Source of the DNA: Planctomycetaceae bacterium
Lineage (GTDB): Bacteria; Planctomycetota; Planctomycetia; Planctomycetales; Planctomycetaceae
Assembly: GCA_018699955.1 (NCBI GenBank)
Contig: JABISG010000151.1
Location: 62,001-126,000 of the forward strand
Length of the DNA stretch: 64,000 nt
Reading direction: 5' to 3'
A program made the translations under genes and the position numbers. How positions within the stretch are numbered: position 1 is the stretch's first letter; each line of letters opens with the position of its first letter. The notes beneath the pieces were generated by a model that was not told where the DNA came from, did no database searches, and saw only the letters and a list, made by a program, of their open reading frames with translations. Shown here in pieces: positions 10,331 to 20,900 of the stretch.

Positions 10331-12094
10331 TCACTCCGAAGTGGATGAGGCCAACGGTGCCAGTTTCCAACCACCGAAGTGGATGGTGCCGGGTTTCGGG
10401 CCGGGAAGTTTCTCGCCGGTGACAATATGAATCGCCCAGCGACAGGCCATTCCGACTGGTGACGAGGGGTCTTCCTCCTTGTAGAAACGTCGGAACACAT
10501 CCACCGCAGCGGTGGCCTTCATTCGGCCCAGTGAAATGGCGGACATGGCACGAACGTAATCATCCTCCCGGAAGAGCGGATTCACATCTGAAAGACGCGC
10601 CTTCAGCAATTCGACCAATTCGCTACGACGATCGCCTACGTCGATGTGTCCCAAGGCCCAAATTGCGGCCACCCGTTCGCGGAAGTAAAACGGCGACTCT
10701 TTGGGGATGAGCCGCCACAGCACATCGGCGGCTAGCTGGTACTTTCGCTGCCCGAATGCCTGGGCCAGTTGTACTAATTGTTCATCGTTATGGCCATCGA
10801 AATCCTGCTTTCGTTTGTCGGCGATTCGGGTCGCACGCGCGACCATTGCGGGCAAGGTTGAAGCAACCGCCAGCTTGCGAAGCGCCCACGCGGCGGCGAT
10901 TCGCGACTCGTGGCGGGGGGCATCGAGCAACGTGACCAGTCGCGGGGCCGAGGGTTTGTGATCTAACGCCCCCAATAGAAACGCCGCTTGTTCCTGCCCA
11001 CGCCACTCCTCCTGGCCGAGGACCAGGGTTGCTGCGTTGTGTGTTACCGGCCGCAATTCCGGTTGTGATCCGAATGTGAACAGCGTGCGGCACGCGAACC
11101 GCCGAACGTCAGGGTGCGGATCATTCAGTACCGGCCCCAATTGCTCGACGGACAAAGGGACCGGATGGGTTGCCAGCGACCGAGCAGAGAACATTCGTAC
11201 GTTGGCATCGGGACTCTTCAATAATTCCGCGGTAATCGGAATGACGAGCAGCGAGTCGATTTCGAGTAATCGCCCGAGCGCAACGGCAGCAACCGTCGGT
11301 TGACTATCGACGGCTAATTCCAGCAGCAGGTCTCGCGATGGCTCATCGGTATGATGTGAAAGAAGTCTTCCTGCGATCAATCGATCAACAATCGCGCGAG
11401 GCGTCTTGTTGGCGGCAAGCGATTTCGCTCGATCAGTCAATCCACTTTCTTGAAGGCGGCCCAACGCTGCGGCGGCTTCCAGCCTCAAAGAGGCCCACAC
11501 CGAACGATTCTCGGCCAACTTCCACAGTGGTTCAATTGCCTTGGTCTCGCGGACTTGCCCCAATCCGCGGATTGCCAACTTTTGTCGGCCGCGTCGCGAT
11601 TTGATGTCACTTATTTGGGCCATCCAGCGCTCTCGAATGGGTCTATAATCCCACTCGGCAAGCGCCGGTTCGACCACTTGTGCAAAACCAAGCCCTTCTT
11701 CATCAAGCAACTCGAACAGTGGAGTCGCCGCGGTGCGTGCGTCGAGTACAACGAGTGTCCGTGCGATTGCCAATCGAAGGGCGGGGCGTTGTTTCTCGGC
11801 CGAAAGCGCTTTGATGAGCGGACCGGCGGTTTCCTTCATTCCGGGAAACCCGAGGCGGTGCGCGCGGGCGATCATTTCCGCCACTTCTCGCTGCAAATCG
11901 GCTTCCGGCCCCGCCAGAGCTTTCAGCCACAGTGGCTTGAGCCCTGTTGTGTAGACGATTTTCGAAGCTGGGCTTGCCAGCGCGGGATCGTCTTCCATAA
12001 CGGAATCAATCGCGGGTTGAGCCACGGCTGCGCACCAGGATGCCGTAACTATCAGGAACCCGGCCATTGCCGTTGCCGCATGCCGCCGATTCAT
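10331..12094 (-). CDS. Exported HEAT-repeat protein
   Basis: A 587-residue protein started at the ATG at 12094, which is preceded by GGAAGTAAG. Residues 1-27 form a Sec signal peptide ending ...CAAVAQ. The rest is almost entirely HEAT/PBS-lyase-like helical repeats, with recurring blocks such as AARTLVVLDARTAATPL, ARSLATHPVPLS and AVALGRLLEID. HEAT solenoids act as protein-binding scaffolds. A periplasmic scaffold encoded with an ABC transporter and a glycosyltransferase suggests an envelope assembly role; this is inference. It lies 60 bp downstream of the permease gene. Confidence 0.8.
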   Translation of the reverse strand: MNRRHAATAMAGFLIVTASWCAAVAQPAIDSVMEDDPALASPASKIVYTTGLKPLWLKALAGPEADLQREVAEMIARAHRLGFPGMKETAGPLIKALSAEKQRPALRLAIARTLVVLDARTAATPLFELLDEEGLGFAQVVEPALAEWDYRPIRERWMAQISDIKSRRGRQKLAIRGLGQVRETKAIEPLWKLAENRSVWASLRLEAAAALGRLQESGLTDRAKSLAANKTPRAIVDRLIAGRLLSHHTDEPSRDLLLELAVDSQPTVAAVALGRLLEIDSLLVIPITAELLKSPDANVRMFSARSLATHPVPLSVEQLGPVLNDPHPDVRRFACRTLFTFGSQPELRPVTHNAATLVLGQEEWRGQEQAAFLLGALDHKPSAPRLVTLLDAPRHESRIAAAWALRKLAVASTLPAMVARATRIADKRKQDFDGHNDEQLVQLAQAFGQRKYQLAADVLWRLIPKESPFYFRERVAAIWALGHIDVGDRRSELVELLKARLSDVNPLFREDDYVRAMSAISLGRMKATAAVDVFRRFYKEEDPSSPVGMACRWAIHIVTGEKLPGPKPGTIHFGGWKLAPLASSTSE

Positions 12095-12154
12095 TGTTCT
12101 TACTTCCGATTTCACGATCCGAATGCACAAATTGTCGGGACAAACCTCCCGCAA

Positions 12155-13810
12155 TCAGTCCGGTTTTGACAGCCGCCAGGTCTGTATGAGCAATCCCAGG
12201 AAGAACACGGCGGACAATCCACCAACGATCCACCAGTTGAGGGGGATGAGTTCGTAGTCTTCAAATCCCCGCACCCGAATAGCCGACAGCGCCGCAGCGG
12301 CCGGGCTGAGGGTGAGAGACGATTCCACGGTCGAGTGACTGAACGGCGCGTCGCGACCGACCCAAATCAGCATGGGGACGGCGATGAATGTCATCAACAG
12401 CGAATAGGCGGCGACGGTTGCCGTTGCCGTTTTACGAAAGAAACTCCCAATGCACGTGCTGAGCAGCATTCCAAAAAACAGTGTGAGTGCCAGACAGATC
12501 AACACGCGAATCATCGATTGCTGTGTCCCGGGTTTGACGTAGATCATCACGAAGTAACCGGGAATTGTTGCCAGCAGAATCAACGAAAGCGGCCACACAA
12601 CACTTGCCAGTTTGCCGGTGAGAATTCGCAAACTGGAGACCGGCGTCATTCGCAGTAAGTCCCAACCGCCGCTCTCCCGTTCGGTGCTGATCAGTCCGGC
12701 AGACAGGCTCGGTGAAATCAGAATGACGAGACCCATCTGCAGGACAACCAGAATTCCGCCGATGGTTTCCACGTTCCAATCGGCGCTGCCGACGGCTGTA
12801 AAGCAGGCGAGCATCAACGACACAATCACACAGATTGAAACCATTCGCATCAGCCAATGTGACCGTCCAAAACGACGGGTGCGAAACTCCTTGACCATGA
12901 CAGGGTTGACGAACCAGGGGATTCCCGGCTTGCGTCGCTGCGGATCGACGAGAAACATCAGGCGTCGGAAAACACGGCTGAGCAGGCCGAGTTCGTTGGT
13001 GATCGTTCCTGCCGATTTCGCCTGATCGAGCAGGCGGTGATTCAGTCGCGAGATCGTCCAGATCGCCATGAACAGCGTCGCGAATACCCCGAAAACAACG
13101 TGACGCTTCGCGATGTCAGCGGCGGATATCAGACCCTGGCCACTCACGTCTTGTTGGCCGAACAACTCCATGCAGGCGGCGATGGGCGAAGCGCAGCGGA
13201 TGTATTCGGCAGCGTCGGACATGAACCCGGTTCCCCCCTGCAGAAACTGGTGGGGGCCAAGAGTTAATAGCGCAAGCGCGAAGACCAGGCCGTAAGTGAT
13301 TCGCACGGCAGAGTCGATCGATTTTGCATAACTGCTGACGAGCATTCCCAAGGCGGTGAATTCCGCCGCGACAAGGATCAGCAGGCCGTATAACGCAAGC
13401 AAATCTCCGGATGAAATTCCACCCATCGCCTTGCAGGCTGCCGCAGCGGGCAGACTCATCATCAGCAGAACCAGAATCAATCCCAGGATGCCGAGCATTT
13501 TTCCTAAGTAAATTGCCCATGCCCGCATGGGAGAGGCGAGCAACAAGGCGAGCGTTCCCTGAATTCGTTCGCGGACGAGGCTCGTCGCTGGAAAGACGGG
13601 CGAAATGAGAATGACAACCGCCAGCAGGCCGAAACCGAACGTCCGGTAGACTTCGCGGGATCGTTCGCCGAAGCGGTCGATTCGAGCATCCGTCGGCCAG
13701 CGCAACAGCACTAATGTGGCGAACAGTATCGCCAATGCCACTTGCAGCCACACCGCCCGGCGGGTGCGCAGAAATGAGGCCAGTTCACGGTTAATAATCG
13801 CCTGATTCAT
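12155..13810 (-). CDS. ABC-2 type transporter permease (GldF/NosY-like, two-half)
   Basis: A 551-residue integral membrane protein with about twelve hydrophobic segments in two halves. The first half has the ABC-2 arrangement (VILISPVFPATSLVRERIQGTLALLLASP), and the second repeats it near VILISPSLSAGLISTERESGGWDLLRMTP. The sequence RERIQGTLALLLASP resembles the coupling-helix region of ABC-2 permeases. Its ATG overlaps the stop codon of the ATPase gene by four bases, so both subunits are translationally coupled. The transported substrate is unknown; GldF-like permeases serve gliding and surface assembly in Bacteroidota, NosY-like ones copper enzyme maturation. Confidence 0.88.
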   Translation of the reverse strand: MNQAIINRELASFLRTRRAVWLQVALAILFATLVLLRWPTDARIDRFGERSREVYRTFGFGLLAVVILISPVFPATSLVRERIQGTLALLLASPMRAWAIYLGKMLGILGLILVLLMMSLPAAAACKAMGGISSGDLLALYGLLILVAAEFTALGMLVSSYAKSIDSAVRITYGLVFALALLTLGPHQFLQGGTGFMSDAAEYIRCASPIAACMELFGQQDVSGQGLISAADIAKRHVVFGVFATLFMAIWTISRLNHRLLDQAKSAGTITNELGLLSRVFRRLMFLVDPQRRKPGIPWFVNPVMVKEFRTRRFGRSHWLMRMVSICVIVSLMLACFTAVGSADWNVETIGGILVVLQMGLVILISPSLSAGLISTERESGGWDLLRMTPVSSLRILTGKLASVVWPLSLILLATIPGYFVMIYVKPGTQQSMIRVLICLALTLFFGMLLSTCIGSFFRKTATATVAAYSLLMTFIAVPMLIWVGRDAPFSHSTVESSLTLSPAAAALSAIRVRGFEDYELIPLNWWIVGGLSAVFFLGLLIQTWRLSKPD

Positions 13811-14826
13811 CGGGTCGCCTCCGCCGGTTTCTCGGTCGAGGGCGTATCGGCGACCTGTACACCGTTCTCGTTCAGTTGCGTGATCGACAGGAAGGCGTCT
13901 TCGAGATCGGCCTGTAACTCGCGGAACTGGTTGACGGCGATGTCGGCGGTAATGAGTTGTCGCAACAATTCTCCCATTTCCGAATCAGACTTCGCGGTTC
14001 GCAGCCGAATGATGGCTTCGGCGGGGGACTCGCTGAGTTCGGCATCCGCTTCGTCGGAAGCGAAATCTCTTCCGATTTTGGCAGCGGCGGGAATCGCTTC
14101 TTTGCTGGAGAATTGGATTTCAAATGTGCGTTTCTGCGAAATCGATTTCATGATTTCGGGAAGCGATCCAAAGGCACGCAGCTTGCCATTCAACAGAATT
14201 GCCACTTGATCGCAGATTCGCGACAACTCCGGCAGGATGTGACTGGTGACGAGCAGGGTCTTGCCCGACGCGGCAAGTTGAAGCAACAGGTCTCGCATTT
14301 CAATTCGCGCTTGTGGATCGAGACCGTTTGCCGGTTCGTCGAAGATCAACACGTCAGGATCGTGCAGCAGCGTGCGGGCGATGCCGATTCGCTGTTGCAT
14401 TCCGTGACTGAGACTCTCGACGTAGCGGTCGCGCATGTAGGTTGCGTTGGTCGTTTCGAGAACCTCGTCGATTCGTTTGATCCGTTTGCGGCGACCGATG
14501 CCGAACGCGGCTCCGAAGAAATCCAGATATTCGGTGACCCGCATGTTGTCGTACGCGCCGAACTTGTCGGGCATGTAGCCAACCATTCGCTTGATCTTGC
14601 GGCTATCGCGCGAGCAATCGATTCCGGCGATATGTGCAGTCCCCTCGGTTGGTCTGGCCAGTCCGACGAGCATCTTGATCGCGGTGGTTTTTCCGGAACC
14701 GTTCGGCCCGATCAGCCCCAGGATTCGTCCGCATTCAATCGTGATGGTCAGCGAGTCGAGCGCGGTAAAATCGCCGTATCGCTTGGTGAGCCGGTCAACG
14801 GCAAGTGCGGGAGATTGATTCGACAC
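13807..14826 (-). CDS. ABC transporter ATP-binding protein (ABC-2 / GldA-like)
   Basis: The GTG at 14826 is preferred (product begins MSNQSPALAVDRLTKRYGD); an in-frame TTG at 14856 is the alternative. The product is 339 residues with the complete ATPase motif set: Walker A GPNGSGKT, signature LSHGMQQRIGIAR and Walker B VLIFDEPANGLDP, followed by the switch His in TSHILPE. The C-terminal 110 residues form an accessory domain common in ABC-2 exporters. It energises the permease encoded immediately downstream, with which it overlaps by four bases. Confidence 0.93.
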   Translation of the reverse strand: MSNQSPALAVDRLTKRYGDFTALDSLTITIECGRILGLIGPNGSGKTTAIKMLVGLARPTEGTAHIAGIDCSRDSRKIKRMVGYMPDKFGAYDNMRVTEYLDFFGAAFGIGRRKRIKRIDEVLETTNATYMRDRYVESLSHGMQQRIGIARTLLHDPDVLIFDEPANGLDPQARIEMRDLLLQLAASGKTLLVTSHILPELSRICDQVAILLNGKLRAFGSLPEIMKSISQKRTFEIQFSSKEAIPAAAKIGRDFASDEADAELSESPAEAIIRLRTAKSDSEMGELLRQLITADIAVNQFRELQADLEDAFLSITQLNENGVQVADTPSTEKPAEATR

Positions 14827-14941
14827 AGTTGTTATCTCTAAGGGGTGTTGTCTCAAACGGTTGACGTTCAGTGCTTCTCAATGACAACCGCTTAAATGGA
14901 TTCAGAAAAAACGGGTATCTGCCTGACGCTAAAAAATGGTG

Positions 14942-17446
14942 TTACGGGGTTTCATCCAGTGTCGTTCCGGCGATTTCCAATTGCAGAAAATCGATGTTCC
15001 ATTTTTCGCCCAAAGTCTCGGGCATATTGATTTCGTTAAGCAAGGTCGTGTCACCGACAAAAATGCCGATCGTCACGCCGCCCGACTCGTCGATTTGCAA
15101 GGAAGCCGTATCGTCCACTTTGATGCGCTGGATTCCAACGGGATTCTTGCGGGTTGCCAACACGCGCGGTTTGCCATCGATCAATTCGACAATGTCCACC
15201 GGCAAGTTCTTCCCGCTGAGCTGCATCGTGACGGTTAACTCATCGATTTGCAGTGGGAGAACCTCGGGTGGAATGACTGCACGCAGCCACGTCCGCGCTG
15301 GTTTCGACCGTGCGAGCCAAGTGCCGTCGGCGTTGTTGAGATGTCCGGACGACTCGAAGCCTTTTGGTCCGCTGACTGCTCGAAATGGTAAGAATGTTCC
15401 TGGAATCGTAACTTGCTGACCCGGTGGAGTGCGATTGAGCCGAAATGGAATCGCCAGCAGCGCGGAGCCACGAAACGTCTCATCGGCAGCGATGTGGTAG
15501 CCCGTTTCGATCGGATTTGCCCAGACAAACATCATTGGCTTATCGATCAGTTTGTTCTTTCGTTCGCTGGCCAACATCTCACGGTACAGGTCCTGACGCC
15601 TTCGCTGCTCATCGCTGAGCAGCACGCCGCGAATGTACTCTCCGCGGTTCAGCATCTCGTTGGAACCGGCAGCAAACGATCCATCGCCCTGAATTCCGAC
15701 TGCAAGCGAGTGGTGCGATCTTGTGACAAGCACCGCATCGCCGGCTTGCTCAAACGGCTGGGAGTCCAGTCTTCCGTTCAGTCCATCAGGGCCGAAGCTT
15801 CCGACTGCACGGATCGGCTTGTTGATCTTTCGACCGTACCGAATTGTCGAACGGTTGACTCCTGCTGGAACGGCTTCGTTTTCCCAATGCCATTTGTCGA
15901 TATCGGTCCAGATCATCCGACGCGTCGTGCCGGGCTGCGATTTCGGCGGCGGTGAGATCATCCCTCCACCAACGACGGCAATTTGTTCCTTTCGCGATTC
16001 TTGTCGAAACACGGACAGCAGTCCGGTGACGTTCAAATCGTCGGATTCGGGTGTGACCGCTACAAGTTGAACTGTTGCAACCGTGTTGGGAGCCGAATGC
16101 AGGTTTTGCATTCCCACAACCACCAGCAGGCCGGAAGCCGCGATTGCGAAAACGGGTCCTACCCAAACGAGCATCCGAAATCGACGTGCGTGAACCAACC
16201 ACATTCCGGCCAACAACAGTCCGCCACAAAACGTTGTCAACACAACCAGAACGAAGTTGAGTTCGACGACCTCGTAACCAATTTGCTCAGACAGGTAATC
16301 GTCGAACAGCTCTGGGGCGAGAACGGCCGGCTGCTGAAAACCGTAGAAGTCGTTCATCAGATCTTTCAAAGTCGGCATCGGGACATATTTGATTCCGACT
16401 TGGGAATACTGGTTGTCCCCTGGCTGAGTCCGTCGAACCCAGGCTCGCATTCCCGCTGTCGTATAGAGGACCTTTCCTCGACCGTATTCTTGCTGAAACG
16501 CGGCCGGCCATCCGTTGATCGTGTGTGTGACATCGACTCCGGTCACGAGTGTGCGAACAAACTGCACCGGCTGTTCGTGGTCGGCTGGCATTGAGTCGGC
16601 AGGTCGGTGTGAGCCTTTGGGGGTCTCGATTTGCAGAGTCGTCAGGCCCACACGATCGACTTCGTCATAGGGACAACCATCGCCAAGAAGCCGTTCCACA
16701 GTGTCCTGCTTGACCAGGTCGAGCATGATCCATATCCGCCCACCGCGCATTAGCCAGCGCCTTGCTGCCGAAATTGCAGCCGCATCTTCTGCCAATTGGT
16801 CACCAGCCAAAATGACCTGCTGGACGCCATCCCACCCGGCCGTCACCGGCGGAAGGAACAGCCGCGACATTTGCAGCGTCTTCCGGTAGGGTTGACTCGA
16901 AAACTGGCACGCGATCATCGAATTGACGGCCAATTGGACATCTTCGCCTAATTCCCCCCTCTGGCCATTTTTCTTTCGCTCCGGCAGGTCCAAAATGATC
17001 GCCGTTGGGCGATGGTTGGAGGTAAACGTGAGCGTGCCGTCTTCTGCGTTTGCCCCAGTCCGAGTTTTCAGGGGCCTCTCGACCCCGTTGTCGCGGATGC
17101 TGACGATTGTGTCGAAGTCGATGCTCTGAGTCCGACTTGGGTCTTCTCCCGGCATCAAGATTGAATGCCAGGCTGTTCGCCGAGAATTGGCGGGGACCCA
17201 GAACTCCCTTGCGTATTGGTTCGTTTTTACTTTTCCGACAGAAGTTGACACGAGAATCCGCGAGTCTTTGTCGGTGGGATTGACCAGTCCGACGCCGAGA
17301 ATGCCCCACTTGTTCGCTTGATAGGGACTTACGCCAAGACGCGAGCCGGAATTGGTCGCGGAGGCGTGCGGATCATCTTCGGCTTGCGCTGAGCCGCACC
17401 AGCTAAGAAGAACTGCCGCGCAAACCGTCGCTGTCATTGTTCGCAT
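14942..17446 (-). CDS. GldG-like membrane-anchored protein of the ABC operon
   Basis: An 834-residue protein started at the ATG at 17446, giving a Sec signal peptide (residues 1-22, ending GSAQA). Residues 205-243 contain VQQVILAGDQLAEDAAAIS then RGGRIWIMLD, the look of the GIFT/GATase-like domain found in GldG-type ABC accessory proteins. Two transmembrane helices follow (about 396-418 and 425-446), then a large beta-rich C-terminal region of about 380 residues. It is the first gene of the operon that continues with ATPase, permease, HEAT and GT2 genes. I infer an accessory or substrate-binding role; the GldG assignment is by architecture and context only. Confidence 0.68.
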   Translation of the reverse strand: MRTMTATVCAAVLLSWCGSAQAEDDPHASATNSGSRLGVSPYQANKWGILGVGLVNPTDKDSRILVSTSVGKVKTNQYAREFWVPANSRRTAWHSILMPGEDPSRTQSIDFDTIVSIRDNGVERPLKTRTGANAEDGTLTFTSNHRPTAIILDLPERKKNGQRGELGEDVQLAVNSMIACQFSSQPYRKTLQMSRLFLPPVTAGWDGVQQVILAGDQLAEDAAAISAARRWLMRGGRIWIMLDLVKQDTVERLLGDGCPYDEVDRVGLTTLQIETPKGSHRPADSMPADHEQPVQFVRTLVTGVDVTHTINGWPAAFQQEYGRGKVLYTTAGMRAWVRRTQPGDNQYSQVGIKYVPMPTLKDLMNDFYGFQQPAVLAPELFDDYLSEQIGYEVVELNFVLVVLTTFCGGLLLAGMWLVHARRFRMLVWVGPVFAIAASGLLVVVGMQNLHSAPNTVATVQLVAVTPESDDLNVTGLLSVFRQESRKEQIAVVGGGMISPPPKSQPGTTRRMIWTDIDKWHWENEAVPAGVNRSTIRYGRKINKPIRAVGSFGPDGLNGRLDSQPFEQAGDAVLVTRSHHSLAVGIQGDGSFAAGSNEMLNRGEYIRGVLLSDEQRRRQDLYREMLASERKNKLIDKPMMFVWANPIETGYHIAADETFRGSALLAIPFRLNRTPPGQQVTIPGTFLPFRAVSGPKGFESSGHLNNADGTWLARSKPARTWLRAVIPPEVLPLQIDELTVTMQLSGKNLPVDIVELIDGKPRVLATRKNPVGIQRIKVDDTASLQIDESGGVTIGIFVGDTTLLNEINMPETLGEKWNIDFLQLEIAGTTLDETP

Positions 17447-17933
17447 TCGAACGTTGGCCCTTAACAATGTCGCATCAGTTGGCCGAAGTGTTCGACCTGT
17501 TTCGTCCGCAATTGATCAATTATCCAAACTCGCTCTCAAAATACAAATGCAAGCAGACGAAGACCCCCAAACAAGGAGTCGTGGGATGAAGGAGCCTGCG
17601 TGCCACTTGGTCGGCCGCATACTCGACGCAACTCGGAATAACCGGTGAGCATCAACATTGCCCTGCCGGCATCTTGCGAATCGTTCGATGGATTTATATG
17701 CTGGATGTTTACGGGGAGTCGTCACTTCAGGGACATTTCCTCCGACCGTCGTTTGAGTCGAGCGGGCCATTCAGCTACGACGGGTGGTCAGGTTCCCGAC
17801 GGCGAACCTCTACAGCGAATGATTCAGCACGTGACACGGTGATGCCGAATTCCCTCGGGAACGGTGTCAGCCGGTCAATTTGTATGCGGTGTCGTGTCTC
17901 CCACGAATTCTTGCCACCAGTGGAAGTAGTCGT
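17447..17933. other. Divergent intergenic region between the two envelope operons
   Basis: 487 bp separate the minus-strand GldG-like/ABC operon from the plus-strand TPR/ExbBD operon. It must hold both promoters. I found no clear consensus promoter and no real gene. A shared regulatory region would allow the two operons to be co-controlled. Confidence 0.45.
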
Positions 17934-20900
17934 ATGAAACGATCGTGGTTGTCGTCGATTGGTCCAGCGTTTGTTCTGGCAATCGTCGCTTCGGCTCACG
18001 CCGCAGAACCGTACGACCAATTTGTGCAGGGATTGCGCGATCGGGAATACTACGACTTTGCGTTGTTGTATCTCGACAACCTCGAGAACCGGGCCGACGT
18101 TCCCGATGAAATCCGCCAAGCGATTCCGTTTGAAAAAGCGACGACGCTGCAGCAAAGCGCTCGCTCGACGCGTAATCTGGATGTAAAAACAGAGCAACTG
18201 AGTCAGGCGGAAGCGCTACTGGAACAGTTTGTCAAAGCCAACCCGTTGCATCCCCGCGCCGGACAGGCCAACAGCGAACGCGCTCGGATTTTGCTGGGTC
18301 GGGCCGAAGTCGAAACGCTGAAGGCCCGCTCGCCATCCAATTCCTCGAAGAAGGCCGAATTTCAGGCCAACGCTCGGAAATTGATCACAGAGGCTCGCGG
18401 CGTTTTTCAGGCCGCACACGACCAGTTCCTGGCAAAATGGAAATCGTTTAGCACATTCATCGACGAACGCGACGATCCGGTGGCGTTTCGCGCTCGCCGC
18501 AAGGCGGAAATCGCCTACATCCGATCGCAACTCGATCTGGCTCTCTGCACGTACGCGGAATCACAAACCTACGACAAAAAGGCGCCCGAGTACGCCAAGT
18601 TCCTGACGAAAGCCGCCCTCGAGTTCGAAGATGTGCACACCAAGTATCGCAGCCTGGTGGCCGGGTTGTACGCCCGCATGTGGCAGGGCAAATGCTTCGA
18701 AGAGCAGGACGAAATCCGAAAAGCCCTCGGTGTCTACAACGAATTGCTTCAGCACGGCAAGACCGCACCGGGTGAAACCCCCAAGCCAATCAGTCGGACG
18801 ATGAAAGACCTGCAGGACAAAGTGTTGCAGTTTCGGCTCATCTGTCTGAACCACGAACAGCGCAAAGATTACAAAGTGGTCGTTCAGGAAGCGACCGATT
18901 GGATTGCGAAGGTCCGGGGCAAGAAGCCACGCAACAAGGTGGGCTTGGCCATCATGTGGGAGCGGGCACGTTCCCGCGAATCACTGGGTACTGTTCGTAC
19001 GGAAACCGAATCGGAACGCAACAAGTATCTCACCGTCGCTTTAGCCGATGCACGCTACATCAACCGTTGGCCGGGCGAATACAAAGACGTTTCGGCCGCC
19101 ATGATTCAGCGGGTGCTCGTTCTACTCAAGAGAGACACGGAAGACCCGAAAGACTTTGAAACGGCATTCGGACTGGGACGCAGTCTGGTCAAGCAGATTA
19201 AGGGGTTCAACGACGAGATTTCCGATCCCAAGAACAAAGCCAAGGTGAAAGCGCTACGCGTGGAGCGAACGGACCACCTGGACGAGACGATTCGGATCCT
19301 CAACCTGGCCCTCACGCTTGCCGGCGACACCACCGAACTGAAACAGTTGAACCACGCCCGCTACCTGCTGTCGTACGTCTATTACCTCACACGGCAAAGT
19401 TACGAGGCGGCCATTCTGGGTGAGTTTGTCGGCCTGCACTTCGACAAAGAGAACGCGCAAATGGGCCTCGACTCGGCCTATTTGGCAATGGCGGCTTACG
19501 TCCAAGCGCATAACGAGGTGGCCAAGGGACAAAGCAAAGACTTTGAAATGCGGCAAATGGCCAGATTGGCCAACATGATCACCACCAACTGGCCCGAAAG
19601 CGACCGCGCCAACGAAGCCCGCATGACTCTGGGGCGAATCTATGGCCAGTTGAAGAAGCCCGTCGAAGGGGCCGAATGGTACAGCAAAGTTCCAACAACC
19701 GCCCCGCAGTACACGTCGGCACAACTCGCCGCCGGTCAATCGTACTGGACCGCCTACCTGGAATCGGCCCCGAAGCCAGACACCGATCCGACCAAACCAG
19801 CGGTTGAAGAATTGCAGAAATGGCAGGATGCCTCGCTGAAGCACCTGGACACCGGCATTACCAAGGCAAAAACGCAACTGCCGGAAAAGGCCACGGGGAC
19901 CGAAGAGATTTTTGCCGAGTACATCGCCGCCAAAGTCTCACGGGCTCAGATTTACATCAATAAGGGGGAAGACCAGAAAGCCGTCGATTTACTGACAGGC
20001 GATCCCCACCCGGTGATGAAGGCGATTATCGTACCCGAAGGAACCAAGCGAGCGGCAGAGGGTATCAAGAGCCAGCAGTTTGCCGGTCTTTCCTATCAAT
20101 TGTTGCTGCGGGGTTACGTCGGCACACAGAAGATCGACCTTGCCTTGAAGGCGATGGAAGAACTGGAAAGCCTCTCGCCCGACGCTGAAGGCGTCATGCA
20201 GATTTACGTGCAGTTGGGCCGCGAGTTGGAAAAGGAAATCGAGCGGCTGCAAAAGCTCGGACTGACCGAACGGCTTTCCTCGGTGCGAACCTCGTTCGAC
20301 CAATTCCTCAACGAGTTGTACAGCCGTAAGGATTCGATGACCGCCGGTTCGCTCATCTGGATTGCCGAAACCTATTACGGACTCGCCAAGGGATTAAACG
20401 ACGATCCGGCAGCAGCAACCGCCTACTTTGAAAAGGCGGCCACAACCTACCAGGAAATCATCAACGGCGCGGCAACCAAAGGAGCCAACTGGCTCGAAAC
20501 GGGACGTGTTGTCGGCGTGAAACTGCGGCTGGTGAATTGTCGGCGGCGGCAGGGAGAGTTTGAAACCGCCAAGGAATTGATCACCGAAGTTCTAACCGAC
20601 AAGCCCAGTGCCCTCGATGCCCAGTTTGAGGGAGCCTACGTGCTGCAGGACTGGGCCGACAGCGGGCAGGGAGACAGTTGGAAGCGATTCATCGACGCCA
20701 TCAACGGCGCTGAACTTGTCAAAGGCAAGGTGAAGCTGTGGGGTTGGGGCGGCGCAGCGTTGCGGTTGCAGCGACGAATGGACGCCGGCGTCAGCACGCC
20801 GGCACAAGATGCGAAAATGTACGAGGCCCGCTACAACTCCATCTGGTGTCGTCACCGCTTTGCCCAGGCCCAAACAAGCACGCCGAAACGCCAAGAGTCG

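Noticed and set aside
13957..14841. A 294-codon frame on + opposite the ABC ATPase gene
   Set aside because: Shadow of the ATPase; Walker motifs are only on the minus strand.
17516..17770. Short minus-strand frame in the divergent gap
   Set aside because: No ribosome-binding site or motif; the region fits a regulatory gap.
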